Shown: positions 48,212 to 57,848, counted from the stretch's first letter. The stretch is DNA of 64,000 nucleotides from Bacteroidetes bacterium UBA4416 (GCA_002390745.1 DGQK01000012.1:124001-188000), one strand, 5' to 3'. Numbers and translations: made by a program. Notes: generated from the sequence alone by a model not told the origin.

Positions 48212-50881
48212 ATGAAGAAATATTACTTAATTATTATAGGTATATTATTTGGTTTCCAGCTGTTGAAAGCTCAACTGCCGTCAGGAAGCTATTCCGACTA
48301 TTTCAAGGAAGGGACTTTCCTGCTAATGGAGGAAAATTACGATATGGCCCTGAAAAATTTCCTGCAGGCCTATAAGATCGATTCTTCTTCGGCCAACATC
48401 AACTACAATGTGGGCTATTGCTACCTCAATTCTCCTACCAAGAAATCCCTGGCAGAAAGGTATCTGGCAAAATCCATCACCAACATTACCAAAAATTACA
48501 GCCCGGACAATGCTTCCGAGAAAGCTGCTCCGCCAATGGCTTATCTCTTCTACGGAAAAGCGCTTCACCTCAATTACAAATTCGATGAAGCCAACGCTCA
48601 GTATGATTACTTTGAAAAGAATTATGCCAGGGACAAAGAAAATAAAGAAGATGTGGCTTTCCTGAAAATGCAGACCGCTTATGCGAAGGAGCTGGTGGCA
48701 GCCCCCATCAATGTGAAAGTGGAAAACCTCGGAGACAGCATTAACAGCGAGTATCCTGATTTCAGCCCGGTGCTGAGCGCCGACGAGCGGATGATCATTT
48801 ACACTACGCGCAGGAACACATCCACCGGTGGAGAGAAAGGACCGGACGGACAATACTATGAAGATATTGTGGTTGCTTATAAAGATGACAACAATATCTG
48901 GTCGAAGCCAAAACCTGTGAGCGAGTTCATCAACACCAGCGGAAATGAGGCTTCTATCAACCTCACGCCCGACGGACAGACACTTATTGTGTATCAGGAC
49001 ATCGGCAAAGGCGGAGGTGATGTGTTCTTCAGCACCTGGGATGGCAAGGACTGGAGCTCTTTACAGCAATTCGGCTCGGATGTAAATAGCAAATACTGGG
49101 AAACGCATGCCTGCTTAAGCGCGGATAACAACACCCTGTATTTTGTATCCGACAGGCCGGGCGGCTATGGCGGACGTGATATTTACCGCTGTGTAAAACT
49201 GCCGAATGGCAAATGGAGCCTTGCTCAAAACGTAGGTCCAACCATCAATACCAAATACGATGAGGACGGTCCTTTTATTCATCCCGACGGTATTACGCTG
49301 ATCTTCTCGTCCAACGGACATAAAACGATGGGTGGATTCGATATTTTTGTGTCTATCATTGAAGAGGATAAAAAATTCTCGGAGCCCGTGAATATGGGTT
49401 ACCCGATCAATACAACGGGCGACGATGTTTTCTTTGTAACATCTCCGGACGGCAAACGCGGCTACTTCTCTTCTTCCAAAGAAGGAGGCTTCGGGGAGAA
49501 AGACATTTACATGATGTTCATTCCGGATGCGAAAGAAAAACCGCTGGCTTTATTTAAAGGCTCTATTATTCCTGCCGACAATGAAAAACTCCCGGACGAT
49601 CTGGAAATTGTGGTAACCAACAAGGAAACCGGCGAGATCATTGGCCGGTACAGGCCAAAAGCCAACGGTACCTTCTCCACCATTTTGCCTCCTAACAAAA
49701 ACTACAATTTCTCTTACCAGAGCAAAGGCGAAGAGTTCTATAATGAAGACCTCTACGTGACAAATGATGTGACCTACCAGGAGATCAAAAAAGAGATCAA
49801 CCTCGAGCCTGTGGCACTGTTAGGAAAAGTGAAGGTCAAAGAAAAAGGAGTGGTGCTGAACACTATTGTGCTCAACAATCCTAAAGACAAGCAGCCGGTG
49901 CCGAATGCAAAAGTAACCTTGACGGAAAAAGGCGGTGCTGACAGCAGTTTTGAAGTGGATGCCAAAGGGAAAAAAGACGGAACGCCTTTGGCTTTTGACA
50001 AGCTGTATACGGTGGTTGCCGAATCGAACGGAAAGAAATCGGCAGTGAGCAACTTTAATACGGTAGGTGTTAAAGGCAGCAAATCGATTACGCAGGTGCT
50101 GTACCTCGAAGGGAAACCGGCCAAAACCTTTGACCTGTTCCTGAATGTGACGGCTGTGAATGCCAGGCGTAAGCCATTGGCAAACACCAATGTGACTTTA
50201 ACAGGAAATGATGGCAGCAAATACACAGGTGTAACGGACGCCAAAGGACGGATCACTGGCATCGAACTGTCGAAAGATGTGAACTATGACCTGCTCGGTG
50301 AGAACAACGGAACCGTATCGGACAAAGTGTATTTTACAACGATGAATGTGACAGCCAAAAAAGTGTACGAGAAAACACTGGTGATCAACGTTACGCCTCT
50401 TGCTTCCAACAACAACAGCAATAATAATAACAACAATAATAACAGTGGTAATGACGGCAACACGAAATCCGGAAACAACGGAAGGTCCAGCTTCAATGGA
50501 GCCAACACCGGCTGTGGCAGCCCTGTTAACTATTCGTACTATTTTGCTTACGATAAAAATGAAGTCAATGAAGCTGCCGACTGGAATAGCCTGATGGACG
50601 CCATCGTGGCTAAAACCAAAGAGTGCAACCCGGTGGTGAAAATCATGTCGAGCGCTTCACAGGTGCCTACACATGCTTACTCATCCAACCGCGAGCTGGC
50701 TAAAACAAGGGCAGAAAACCTTCAGGAGAAGATCAAAGCGGATGTGGCTGCTAAAGGCGGGGATGCTTCTAAGATCGATTTCAAAGTGATTTACCAGGTG
50801 CGTGGCCCTGTATACGAAGGCGATTATCAGAACACCGAAAAATACGGCAAGTTCCAATATGTGAAGGTGATGGCCAGGTAA
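48212..50881 (+). CDS. TPR/PD40 OmpA-like protein, PorE-type
   Basis: 889 residues. A signal peptide (YLIIIGILFGFQLLKAQ) is followed by TPR-like repeats (about 28-150), a PD40/WD40-like propeller (YPDFSPVLSADERMIIYTTRR, CLSADNNTLYFVSDRPGGYGGRDIYR, FIHPDGITLIFSSNGHKTMGGFDIFV), two carboxypeptidase-regulatory-like beta domains (about 445-720), an Asn-rich linker (about 732-755) and a C-terminal domain like a divergent OmpA (YSYYFAYDKNEVNEAADW, NRELAKTRAENLQEKI). This is the order of PorE and related T9SS- or cell-envelope-associated proteins. The OmpA part should bind peptidoglycan. A role in type IX secretion is inferred from architecture only. Confidence 0.85.
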   Translation: MKKYYLIIIGILFGFQLLKAQLPSGSYSDYFKEGTFLLMEENYDMALKNFLQAYKIDSSSANINYNVGYCYLNSPTKKSLAERYLAKSITNITKNYSPDNASEKAAPPMAYLFYGKALHLNYKFDEANAQYDYFEKNYARDKENKEDVAFLKMQTAYAKELVAAPINVKVENLGDSINSEYPDFSPVLSADERMIIYTTRRNTSTGGEKGPDGQYYEDIVVAYKDDNNIWSKPKPVSEFINTSGNEASINLTPDGQTLIVYQDIGKGGGDVFFSTWDGKDWSSLQQFGSDVNSKYWETHACLSADNNTLYFVSDRPGGYGGRDIYRCVKLPNGKWSLAQNVGPTINTKYDEDGPFIHPDGITLIFSSNGHKTMGGFDIFVSIIEEDKKFSEPVNMGYPINTTGDDVFFVTSPDGKRGYFSSSKEGGFGEKDIYMMFIPDAKEKPLALFKGSIIPADNEKLPDDLEIVVTNKETGEIIGRYRPKANGTFSTILPPNKNYNFSYQSKGEEFYNEDLYVTNDVTYQEIKKEINLEPVALLGKVKVKEKGVVLNTIVLNNPKDKQPVPNAKVTLTEKGGADSSFEVDAKGKKDGTPLAFDKLYTVVAESNGKKSAVSNFNTVGVKGSKSITQVLYLEGKPAKTFDLFLNVTAVNARRKPLANTNVTLTGNDGSKYTGVTDAKGRITGIELSKDVNYDLLGENNGTVSDKVYFTTMNVTAKKVYEKTLVINVTPLASNNNSNNNNNNNNSGNDGNTKSGNNGRSSFNGANTGCGSPVNYSYYFAYDKNEVNEAADWNSLMDAIVAKTKECNPVVKIMSSASQVPTHAYSSNRELAKTRAENLQEKIKADVAAKGGDASKIDFKVIYQVRGPVYEGDYQNTEKYGKFQYVKVMAR

Positions 50882-50918
50882 CGGCAACCGCCACGTGGCA
50901 ATACGATTTTTGCAGGGT

Positions 50919-50940
50919 TTCAGGTGAAATATCACCTGAA
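50919..50940. other. Perfect hairpin after the PorE-like gene
   Basis: TTCAGGTGA (50919-50927) and TCACCTGAA (50932-50940), a 9-bp stem with a 4-base AATA loop and no T-run. It sits about 25 bases before the true terminator at 50962, perhaps as an mRNA-stabilising end. Confidence 0.5.
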
Positions 50941-50961
50941 CCGGCGCAAGGAAAGCATGAA

Positions 50962-50994
50962 AAAAACACCGGACGAATGGAGTTCGGTGTTTTT
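50962..50994 (+). terminator. Intrinsic terminator after the PorE-like gene
   Basis: AAAAACACCG (50962-50971) pairs with CGGTGTTTTT (50985-50994) around a 13-base loop, with a T-run in the 3' arm. The -7 box of the next gene starts only 8 bases further on. Confidence 0.8.
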
Positions 50995-51001
50995 GTTTTA
51001 G

Positions 51002-51009
51002 TACCTTTG
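51002..51009 (+). promoter_or_regulatory. Promoter -7 box of the methyltransferase gene (TACCTTTG)
   Basis: Perfect TAnnTTTG box, 6 bases before the ATG at 51016, so the transcript would be almost leaderless. It touches the terminator of the gene before. No clear -33 TTG. Confidence 0.5.
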
Positions 51010-51015
51010 CAAGCT

Positions 51016-51747
51016 ATGCATAAAGAGTGGTTCTCATCGTGGTTTGACACGCCTTACTACCATATTCTCTATAAAAACAGGGATTATTCAGAAGCCTCGT
51101 TATTTATTGATAATATCACGGGATTTCTTAAACTAAAAGACCATGCCGTGTGTTGGGATCTTTGCTGCGGCAAAGGAAGGCATAGCATTTACCTGAACTC
51201 CAAAGGCTATTTTGTGGAAGGCACAGACCTATCCCTGAAAAGCATTGAGGAAGCAGGCAAAAGTGCGAACGACACACTGCAGTTCTACCAGCACGATATG
51301 CGAAAACTGTTCCGGACCAACTATTTTGATGTGGTGTTTAATCTTTTTACCAGCTTCGGCTATTTCGAAAAGCGGGAAGACGACCTGCGTGTATTTGATG
51401 CGGTGGAAAAAGCCCTGAAGCCGGGAGGCCTGTTCGTATTCGATTACCTGAACCAGGAATATGTCAGGAAGATGATTGTGCCTCAGGATACGAAAACGAT
51501 GGACGGGATTACCTTTTCCATTTCCAAGCGGATCGAGCAGAATACAATCATTAAAGACATTGACTTTACAGATAAGGGAGAGAGCTTCCATTATGAGGAG
51601 CATGTGAAGTTGTTTGACAAGGCTTACTTCGAGAACCTCGCAAAAGATTGCCGCCTGAAGATCGTGAACACCTTCGGCAATTACCACTTGCAGAGCTTCG
51701 ATCCGGAAAGCTCCCCACGTTTAATTTTAGTGATGCAGAAACAATGA
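51016..51747 (+). CDS. Class I SAM-dependent methyltransferase
   Basis: 243 residues. Motif I is HAVCWDLCCGKGRHSIYLNSKGYFVEGTDLS and the post-motif NDTLQFYQHDMRKLFRTNYFDVVFNLFTSFGYF; the fold is that of small-molecule methyltransferases of the UbiE/Tam type, substrate unknown. The N terminus MHKEWFSSWFDTPYYHILY is a pattern common in Bacteroidota homologues, which fixes the start at 51016 although the frame opens 13 codons earlier. It overlaps the ZIP transporter gene by 4 bases. Confidence 0.9.
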   Translation: MHKEWFSSWFDTPYYHILYKNRDYSEASLFIDNITGFLKLKDHAVCWDLCCGKGRHSIYLNSKGYFVEGTDLSLKSIEEAGKSANDTLQFYQHDMRKLFRTNYFDVVFNLFTSFGYFEKREDDLRVFDAVEKALKPGGLFVFDYLNQEYVRKMIVPQDTKTMDGITFSISKRIEQNTIIKDIDFTDKGESFHYEEHVKLFDKAYFENLAKDCRLKIVNTFGNYHLQSFDPESSPRLILVMQKQ

Positions 51748-52493
51748 GCTTGTGGCTTTTAACTCTTTTACTTTCCCTGCCGGTGATCATTACCGGTCTG
51801 ATCTTCCTGTCGCTGAAGATCAGGGGCAGAAGCCTTCGTTTTCTCCTGGCTTTCAGCGCGGCTTACCTCTTTGCTATTTCGGTGACTCACCTGCTGCCGG
51901 AGGCTTACGAAGGAGCTGATGGAAAACTCATCGGCCTGTTTATCCTCGTTGGCTTTTTCATCCAGATCATCATTGAATATTTCAGTGCCGGTATCGAGCA
52001 CGGGCATGTGCATGCGCACAGCGATTCCTGCAAAAAACACCTGCCCCTGGGGATGATCACCGGCCTGTACCTGCATTCCCTGCTGGAAGGCTTGCCGATC
52101 TACCAAAGCGGTATGATCGCGGATACAGCAGCCAATACGGTGCTATCGACACAGCAATCGCTCATTTTCGGCATCACCCTGCATAATATCCCTATTGCCA
52201 TTGCTTTTGTAACCTTGCTGCTGGAGCACCATGCCTCCAGAACGAAAACGGTTTTGCTGCTGCTGGGCTTTGCCCTCATGGCCCCACTGGGATGCCTCAT
52301 CAGCTATGTGCTCAATTCCGTTGGCGTGCAGAATTACGATGGTTTCCTTAAGCTGTCTTTCGGCATCGTGATCGGGATCTTTTTACACATCTCCACTGCC
52401 ATCATGTTTGAAACCAGCGAAAACCATAAGTACAACCTTGCCAAAATTGCTTCCATGGTAGCCGGGGTACTTCTGGCGGCGGTAATCAGCTAA
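51744..52493 (+). CDS. ZIP-family metal transporter
   Basis: 249 residues, about eight membrane segments. The metal-binding helices carry HSLLEGLPIY and HNIPIAIAFVTLLLEHHAS, the HxxxE and HNxPE-like patterns of ZIP zinc transporters, and a His-rich loop EHGHVHAHSDSC lies between TM3 and TM4. It should import zinc or another divalent metal. ATG at 51744 overlaps the methyltransferase stop (ATGA); an upstream open frame of 32 codons lies inside that gene and is rejected. Confidence 0.9.
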   Translation: MSLWLLTLLLSLPVIITGLIFLSLKIRGRSLRFLLAFSAAYLFAISVTHLLPEAYEGADGKLIGLFILVGFFIQIIIEYFSAGIEHGHVHAHSDSCKKHLPLGMITGLYLHSLLEGLPIYQSGMIADTAANTVLSTQQSLIFGITLHNIPIAIAFVTLLLEHHASRTKTVLLLLGFALMAPLGCLISYVLNSVGVQNYDGFLKLSFGIVIGIFLHISTAIMFETSENHKYNLAKIASMVAGVLLAAVIS

Positions 52494-52564
52494 CATCCGG
52501 CAGATTTTCGGGAGTTTCAGCCACACGGGCCGCCGGCAGAAGGCAATGGCGCAGCCACAAAAGA

Positions 52565-55069
52565 ATGGAAAACAACGATACCATATTCATTGATGTGATC
52601 GTGCCGCTCTCGGTGCCGAATAAATTCACGTACCGCATTCCCAAAGAGCTGAATGAGGTTATTGCCAGGGGACAGCGCGTGATCGTCCAGTTCGGCAAAT
52701 CCAAATTTTATACGGCCGTTGTTTATGAAGTGCATCATACGCCTCCCAAAGACTACACTGCCAAATACATCGACAGTATCCTTGACGAGGAGCCGATTGT
52801 TACGGAAACCCAGCTCAAGCTCTGGGATTGGATCTCGCACTATTACGTTTGCAACCCGGGAGATGTAATGAATGCCGCTTTGCCGAGCGGGCTAAAGCTT
52901 AGCAGTACTTCGCATGTGACGCTTAATCCGAACTTCAGCCTGGAGGAAATATCTTACGATTACTTCACCGAAAAAGAGCATCACGTTCTGGAAGCTCTGC
53001 AGGCCAACGCCTCACTCAGTTTCGAGGACGTAGGTGTCATGCTCGGCATTAAGACCGTGCAGGCCTTTATCAATAAGCTCATTAAAAAAGGCGCCGTCGT
53101 TATCTACGAAGAGGTAAAAGATAAATACAAGCCTAAGCTGGTGGCTTACATCGGTGTGAATCCGGAATTGCTGAAAAATGAATTGCAGTTGAAGGATGTG
53201 CTGGATACGCTGGAGAAAAAAGCCTTTAAGCAGGCGGAAGTGCTACTGCTGGTGCTTCACCTCCTGAAATCGGAAGAAACAGCAAAGCAGCTGGGTTTAA
53301 TCAAAAAGTCGTTACTGCTCAAAACCGTTGATACAGCTGTGATCAAAGGCCTGGTGAAAAAAGAGATCCTGGTAGAAACAGAACTCGAAACCAGCCGCTT
53401 GTTATTCGATCATAAAGAACGGACCATGAAAACGCTGAATGCCATTCAGCAGCAGGCGGTGAAAGACATAGAGCAACAATTTGAAAGCAAGCAGGCGGTT
53501 TTGCTGCATGGTGTGACGGGTAGCGGCAAAACGGAAATTTATTCGGAGCTGATCCGCAACGTCATCGCCGAAGGCAAACAAGTGCTCTACCTGGTGCCGG
53601 AGATTGCCCTCACCACTCAGCTTATTAACCGTATCCGCGCGGTCTTCGGCGATTCGGTCGGGATCTACCATTCCAGGTTTAGCGAGAACGAGCGCGTGGA
53701 GATCTGGACCTCCATCATCCGCGAAAAAGCAGGCCGCATCGACGGAAAGCATTTCAATATCATTCTGGGCACGCGATCTGCCGTATTCCTGCCATTTACC
53801 AATCTGGGCCTGATCGTGATCGACGAGGAACACGACAATTCGTATAAGCAGCAGGATCCTGCGCCGCGCTACCATGCCCGCGATGCAGCGATGTACCTGG
53901 CAGGCCTGCACAAGGCAAAGGTGCTGCTCGGAACAGCCACACCTTCTTTTGAGACCTATTACAATGCCCTCCACGATAAATTCGGCCTGGTGCGCATTAC
54001 GCAGCGCTTTGGTAATGCCGCTCTGCCAGACATGGTGATCTGCGATCTGAAAAAAGAAACGCAGCAGCAACAGAACAAATCTATTTTTTCGCACCAGCTT
54101 GTCACAGCCATTACCGAAGCATTGGCCCGCAAAGAGCAGGTGATCTTATTCCAGAACCGTCGCGGTTTTGCGCCCTATACGGAGTGTAGCGCCTGCCATT
54201 GGATCCCCCATTGCACACATTGCGATGTGGCGTTGATCTATCACAAACAAACCAATAAGCTCAGTTGCCATTACTGCGGGTATACCATGCAGCCGCCTAC
54301 CAGCTGCCAGGCCTGCGGCAACAATAACCTGAAATACAAAGGCTTTGGCACCGAAAAAATAGAAGAAGAGATCGAGATCTTTTTCCCAACGGCCAGGGTG
54401 GCGCGCATGGACCTCGACACGACGCGTAGCAAATATGCATACAAGCAGCTCATCGATGAGTTTGAACTCGGAAATATTGATATCCTCGTAGGCACGCAGA
54501 TGGTGACAAAGGGCCTGGACTTCGATCATGTGAGCGTGGTGGGAGTGCTCAATGTAGACAGTGTGCTGAACTTCCCGGATTTCCGCTCCTACGAAAAAGC
54601 GTACCAGCTTATTGTGCAGGTGAGCGGCAGGGCCGGACGGAAGCAGAAGAAAGGAACGGTATACATCCAGACTAACCAGCCTGAACATGAGGTGATCAAT
54701 CATGTGCTGGCGGATAATTACCTGCAATTTTACCAATCGCAGATCCCGGAGCGGGAGCAGTACCATTATCCTCCCTTTACCCGTGTGATAGAGTTATCGG
54801 TAGTTTCAAAGGATCTAGCCACGGTAAATGATCTGGCGGAGCAGCTGGCGCGGCAACTGAAACCGTTGTTCGGCGGCATGATGCTGGGCCCTGAGTTTCC
54901 GCTCGTCGCAAAGATCAAGGACCAGTACCACAAACGCATCCTCCTGAAAATAAACCGGGAATACTCTCCAACGCAGGTGCGTAATTTACTGAAACAGGAA
55001 ATCGACCTGCTGCAATACAACAATAAAAAAAGCATTTACCGTTTGCAGGTAGATGCCGATCCGGTGTAG
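52565..55069 (+). CDS. priA: Primosomal protein N' (replication restart helicase)
   Basis: 834 residues. PriA recognises stalled forks and reloads the replicative helicase. N-terminal DNA-binding region (FIDVIVPLSVPNKFTYRIP), helicase motif I HGVTGSGKTEIYSELI, DEEH box VIDEEHDNSYKQ, the zinc-binding insert with CSACHWIPHCTHC...LSCHYCGYTMQPPTSCQACG, and GTQMVTKGLDFDHVSVVGVLN. All the Cys pairs of the two zinc sites are present. ATG at 52565 follows a 71-base gap after the ZIP gene. Convergent with a small lipoprotein, 9 bases apart. Confidence 0.97.
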   Translation: MENNDTIFIDVIVPLSVPNKFTYRIPKELNEVIARGQRVIVQFGKSKFYTAVVYEVHHTPPKDYTAKYIDSILDEEPIVTETQLKLWDWISHYYVCNPGDVMNAALPSGLKLSSTSHVTLNPNFSLEEISYDYFTEKEHHVLEALQANASLSFEDVGVMLGIKTVQAFINKLIKKGAVVIYEEVKDKYKPKLVAYIGVNPELLKNELQLKDVLDTLEKKAFKQAEVLLLVLHLLKSEETAKQLGLIKKSLLLKTVDTAVIKGLVKKEILVETELETSRLLFDHKERTMKTLNAIQQQAVKDIEQQFESKQAVLLHGVTGSGKTEIYSELIRNVIAEGKQVLYLVPEIALTTQLINRIRAVFGDSVGIYHSRFSENERVEIWTSIIREKAGRIDGKHFNIILGTRSAVFLPFTNLGLIVIDEEHDNSYKQQDPAPRYHARDAAMYLAGLHKAKVLLGTATPSFETYYNALHDKFGLVRITQRFGNAALPDMVICDLKKETQQQQNKSIFSHQLVTAITEALARKEQVILFQNRRGFAPYTECSACHWIPHCTHCDVALIYHKQTNKLSCHYCGYTMQPPTSCQACGNNNLKYKGFGTEKIEEEIEIFFPTARVARMDLDTTRSKYAYKQLIDEFELGNIDILVGTQMVTKGLDFDHVSVVGVLNVDSVLNFPDFRSYEKAYQLIVQVSGRAGRKQKKGTVYIQTNQPEHEVINHVLADNYLQFYQSQIPEREQYHYPPFTRVIELSVVSKDLATVNDLAEQLARQLKPLFGGMMLGPEFPLVAKIKDQYHKRILLKINREYSPTQVRNLLKQEIDLLQYNNKKSIYRLQVDADPV

Positions 55070-55078
55070 AGAGCCTGA

Positions 55079-55324
55079 CTAGTTCAGACTGTTTTTCAGA
55101 ACCGTAGTGTCAACAGTAGTTGGCTCAGAGCTTTGGGTGGCTGTAGAGTCCGACCCTTCCTGGGAGCTTCTGCCATAGAAATCGGCATTCTTTTTCACTT
55201 TATCGGATTCAAACCGGTCCGTCGGGTCATTGGCCCCATTGCCCGTATTACCGTCGCGGTCGCAGCTGCTGGCCGTCAACCCTAAAAGCAGAGTAGTGGC
55301 GAGTGTGATGATTGTAGTCCTCAT
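55079..55324 (-). CDS. Small Asp/Ser/Thr-rich lipoprotein, unknown
   Basis: 81 residues. Signal MRTTIITLATTLLLGLTASSC with the lipobox Cys at 21, then a polar, probably disordered tail (DRDGNTGNGANDPTDRFESDKVKKNADFYGRSSQEGSDSTATQSSEPT). No conserved domain. A lipid-anchored periplasmic protein of unknown role. Confidence 0.7.
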   Translation of the reverse strand: MRTTIITLATTLLLGLTASSCDRDGNTGNGANDPTDRFESDKVKKNADFYGRSSQEGSDSTATQSSEPTTVDTTVLKNSLN

Positions 55325-55418
55325 GGTTCGTGGTTTTGAAATATGCGTTTATTATTCAAAACAAATACCCTTTCAAAACAGGCAGCACCTGTATAAGGAC
55401 TTCCACACTTCGCCGGAC

Positions 55419-56528
55419 CTAATTTTGTTTAAAAAAGCGATCGAACGATTTCCAATATTTATCCTTGTAGATCTCGTAGCCGATCTTCAGGTTTCCTGAA
55501 TACTCCTGTATCAGGCTATGCAGGACTTTGGAAGGTTTCCTGAAGTCTTTGCAGGCAAAATAGATGTATCTGGTGTTTTCCGCTGTCTGCCTGCCGATAT
55601 TCAGGTAGCCGTCAGCATCTTTTAGCTGTTCCAATATTGCCTCTTCGATTTCTTCCAGCTGCGCAAGGGTTTCTTTGTCGGGCAGGCCGCCGCTGGCATT
55701 TCCGTCGTATTCAATTTCCACAGCCATGATCCATGGATGAGAGGCTTTGCTGTCCCATTTGAGGAGGTTCATGTTCATCACAGCCATCAGCATATTCCCG
55801 CTTTCCAGCTCCGCCTGTAGCATGGAATAAGTATCTTCATTGGTTTCCCGCCTGGTGCCTTCGTATTTTTCAATAAATTCTTTTTCACGCCATACCAGGT
55901 AATCTTTCAGCTTGGCGATGGGCACCAGCTCTTTCCCCGCTTCCATCGAGTCTCGCCCGGTGACGCGCAACACGTCGATCATGTTCACGAAATTCAGCTC
56001 GCCCAGGAAATTGTCCAGGAAAATATAACAGCCATTGGTGATGGGTGCTCTCTGCTCTTCTTTGAAATTATCATGAACAAGCGTAATGTCAATATTATCA
56101 GGGCATCCCGGATCATTGCTGAAATAAAAGTGCATGTTGTCCTTATGAAAATCATAGCCTGCCATCCTGATGCTGATGTCATCGATGTCGACGCCGGGCT
56201 TCATGGCTGTAAATTTCCATTGAGGGATAGCAGGTGCGGCGGCCACCAGCTCTTCGGCAAATACAATGTTCTTGATTATACCATCCGGGGTAAAGATCAA
56301 TTCCGCAGTTTGTGGATCAGCCATGCCCGTGAGAAAGAAGTAGCCCTCTTTGATCTCAGCCAGCTTTGCCGAAAGCGGATCGAAGAACTCTTTTTCAATG
56401 CCGTCGCGGTTTTGAACCGCTTTCAGAAATGTCTGCTCGTGCTGCCCGAACCAGGTCCAGAATTCGCTATAGGATAAAGGTGCCGGTTTTTGGGTTTTCT
56501 TACCAAACAGATTTTTGACAAAGCTCAT
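55419..56528 (-). CDS. DUF695-containing protein, unknown
   Basis: 369 residues, no signal peptide. The C-terminal third contains WIMAVEIEYDGNASGGLPDKETLAQLEEIEEAILEQLKDADGYLNIGRQTAENTRYIYFACKDFRKPSKVLHSL, the DUF695 domain. The N-terminal part (YSEFWTWFGQHEQTFLKAVQNRDGIEKEFFDPLSAKLAEIKEGYFFLTG) is an accompanying domain seen in the same proteins. Function unknown. A TACATTTG box at 56542-56549 on the minus strand lies 13 bases before the start. Confidence 0.82.
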   Translation of the reverse strand: MSFVKNLFGKKTQKPAPLSYSEFWTWFGQHEQTFLKAVQNRDGIEKEFFDPLSAKLAEIKEGYFFLTGMADPQTAELIFTPDGIIKNIVFAEELVAAAPAIPQWKFTAMKPGVDIDDISIRMAGYDFHKDNMHFYFSNDPGCPDNIDITLVHDNFKEEQRAPITNGCYIFLDNFLGELNFVNMIDVLRVTGRDSMEAGKELVPIAKLKDYLVWREKEFIEKYEGTRRETNEDTYSMLQAELESGNMLMAVMNMNLLKWDSKASHPWIMAVEIEYDGNASGGLPDKETLAQLEEIEEAILEQLKDADGYLNIGRQTAENTRYIYFACKDFRKPSKVLHSLIQEYSGNLKIGYEIYKDKYWKSFDRFFKQN

Positions 56529-56541
56529 AGAATGTTTTAAT

Positions 56542-56549
56542 CAAATGTA
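56542..56549 (-). promoter_or_regulatory. Promoter -7 box of the DUF695 gene (TACATTTG)
   Basis: Perfect TAnnTTTG box. A TTG lies 24 bases upstream (56574-56576, minus strand), slightly beyond the usual spacing. Confidence 0.5.
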
Positions 56550-56611
56550 ATTATTTTTTTAAATCCGGATTTGCAAGTCCTTGCTATTTTGAGGAGATGG
56601 CCTGTAATACT

Positions 56612-56645
56612 AAAAACTCCCGAAAGATCATTCCGGGAGTTTTTT
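56612..56645 (-). terminator. Intrinsic terminator after hpd
   Basis: ACTCCCG (56616-56622) and CGGGAGT (56634-56640) form the stem, with A-runs and T-runs on both sides, so it can work in both directions. It ends the hpd transcript, whose stop is at 56688. Confidence 0.85.
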
Positions 56646-56656
56646 ATTGATTTGCA

Positions 56657-56676
56657 CCCTCAGCGGAGTCGGAGGG
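56657..56676 (-). repeat. Short palindromic repeat downstream of hpd
   Basis: On the minus strand CCCTC-CGACTCCGCT-GAGGG, a 5-bp stem. The core CGACTCCGCTGAG matches the repeat at 57924-57949 on the other side of hpd (CGACTCTGCTCAG). Such CTTCGACTCCGCTCAG-type repeats are widespread in Bacteroidota. Confidence 0.5.
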
Positions 56677-56687
56677 CATACGATAAA

Positions 56688-57848
56688 TTACAGCGTGCCT
56701 CTCAAAGCCTGCTCTCTTTCAATGGATTCAAACAGCGCTTTGAAGTTGCCGGCACCAAAGCCTTTGGCACCCATACGCTGGATGATCTCATAGAACAAGG
56801 TCGGGCGATCTTCTACAGGCTTGGTGAAGATCTGCAGCAAATACCCTTCCTCATCGGCATCCACTAAGATCGATAGCTCCTGTAATTTGGAAATGTCTTC
56901 TTTCATAATGTCCATGTGAGCACCAAGCCTTCTCGGAATATCGTCGTAATACGCCTGAGGAGGAGGAGGTAAGAACTCAACACCGCGTGCTTTCAGCTCA
57001 GTTACGGTTTTGATGATATCGTCGGTAGCCAAAGCTAAGTGCTGAACACCGGCACCCTCGTAAAAGTCAATATACTCTTCGATCTGCGATTTCTTTTTAC
57101 CTTCGGCAGGCTCGTTGATCGGGAACTTGATGCGGCCGTTGCCGTTGCTCATCACCTTACTCATCAGGGCAGAGTATTCCGTGGTGATTTGCTTATCGTC
57201 GAAAGACAGGAAGTTCACAAAGCCCATCACGTCCTCGTACCATTTTACCGTTTCGTTCATCTGGTTCCAGCCCACATTTCCCACCATGTGGTCAATGAAT
57301 TTCAGGCCGGTCGGTGTCGGGTTGTAGTCGCTCTTCCATTCTTTGAAACCCGGTAAAAACACACCCTTATAGTTTTTACGCTCTACAAACAGGTGCACCG
57401 TTTCACCGTAAGTATAAATGCCTGAGCGCACCACTTCGCCATGCTCGTCTTTTTCCACCGTAGGCTCCATGAAGGATTTCGCACCGCGCTTTGTTGTCTC
57501 TTCGTAGGCGCTGCGGGCATCTTCCACCCACAGGGCAATGACCTTTACCCCGTCGCCATGCTTTTTCACGTGCTCCCCGATCAGCGAATCGCTTTTCAGA
57601 GCAGTAGTCAGCACCAGGCGGATTTTGTCCTGTTTCAATACATAAGATGTGCGGTCGGTCATACCTGTTTCCAGACCTGCGTAAGCGTACGACTGGTAGC
57701 CGAAAGCCGTTTTGTAGTAGTGGGCCGCCTGCTTGGCGTTTCCTACATAAAATTCCACATAATCCGTTCCCAGTAAAGGCAGGAAATCCTGCGCGCCTTC
57801 AAATATTTTTTCTAATCCGTATTCTACGTTTTTAATTTCTTTTGCCAT
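56688..57848 (-). CDS. hpd: 4-hydroxyphenylpyruvate dioxygenase
   Basis: 386 residues. Non-haem iron enzyme that turns 4-hydroxyphenylpyruvate into homogentisate in tyrosine catabolism. Two VOC domains; the second holds the iron ligands, in FIDHMVGNVGWNQM (His), GVQHLALATDDI (His) and FYEIIQRMGAKGFGAGNFKALFE (Glu), the last being the family's C-terminal signature. It is alone between two terminators or repeats, unlike the operons of hpd and hmgA in some bacteria; hmgA lies 410 bases upstream. Confidence 0.97.
   Translation of the reverse strand: MAKEIKNVEYGLEKIFEGAQDFLPLLGTDYVEFYVGNAKQAAHYYKTAFGYQSYAYAGLETGMTDRTSYVLKQDKIRLVLTTALKSDSLIGEHVKKHGDGVKVIALWVEDARSAYEETTKRGAKSFMEPTVEKDEHGEVVRSGIYTYGETVHLFVERKNYKGVFLPGFKEWKSDYNPTPTGLKFIDHMVGNVGWNQMNETVKWYEDVMGFVNFLSFDDKQITTEYSALMSKVMSNGNGRIKFPINEPAEGKKKSQIEEYIDFYEGAGVQHLALATDDIIKTVTELKARGVEFLPPPPQAYYDDIPRRLGAHMDIMKEDISKLQELSILVDADEEGYLLQIFTKPVEDRPTLFYEIIQRMGAKGFGAGNFKALFESIEREQALRGTL

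Noticed and set aside
50406..50450. Microsatellite (AAC/AAT) in the PorE-like gene
   Set aside because: It encodes an Asn-rich linker in frame and is of modest length; a trinucleotide run would not shift the frame.
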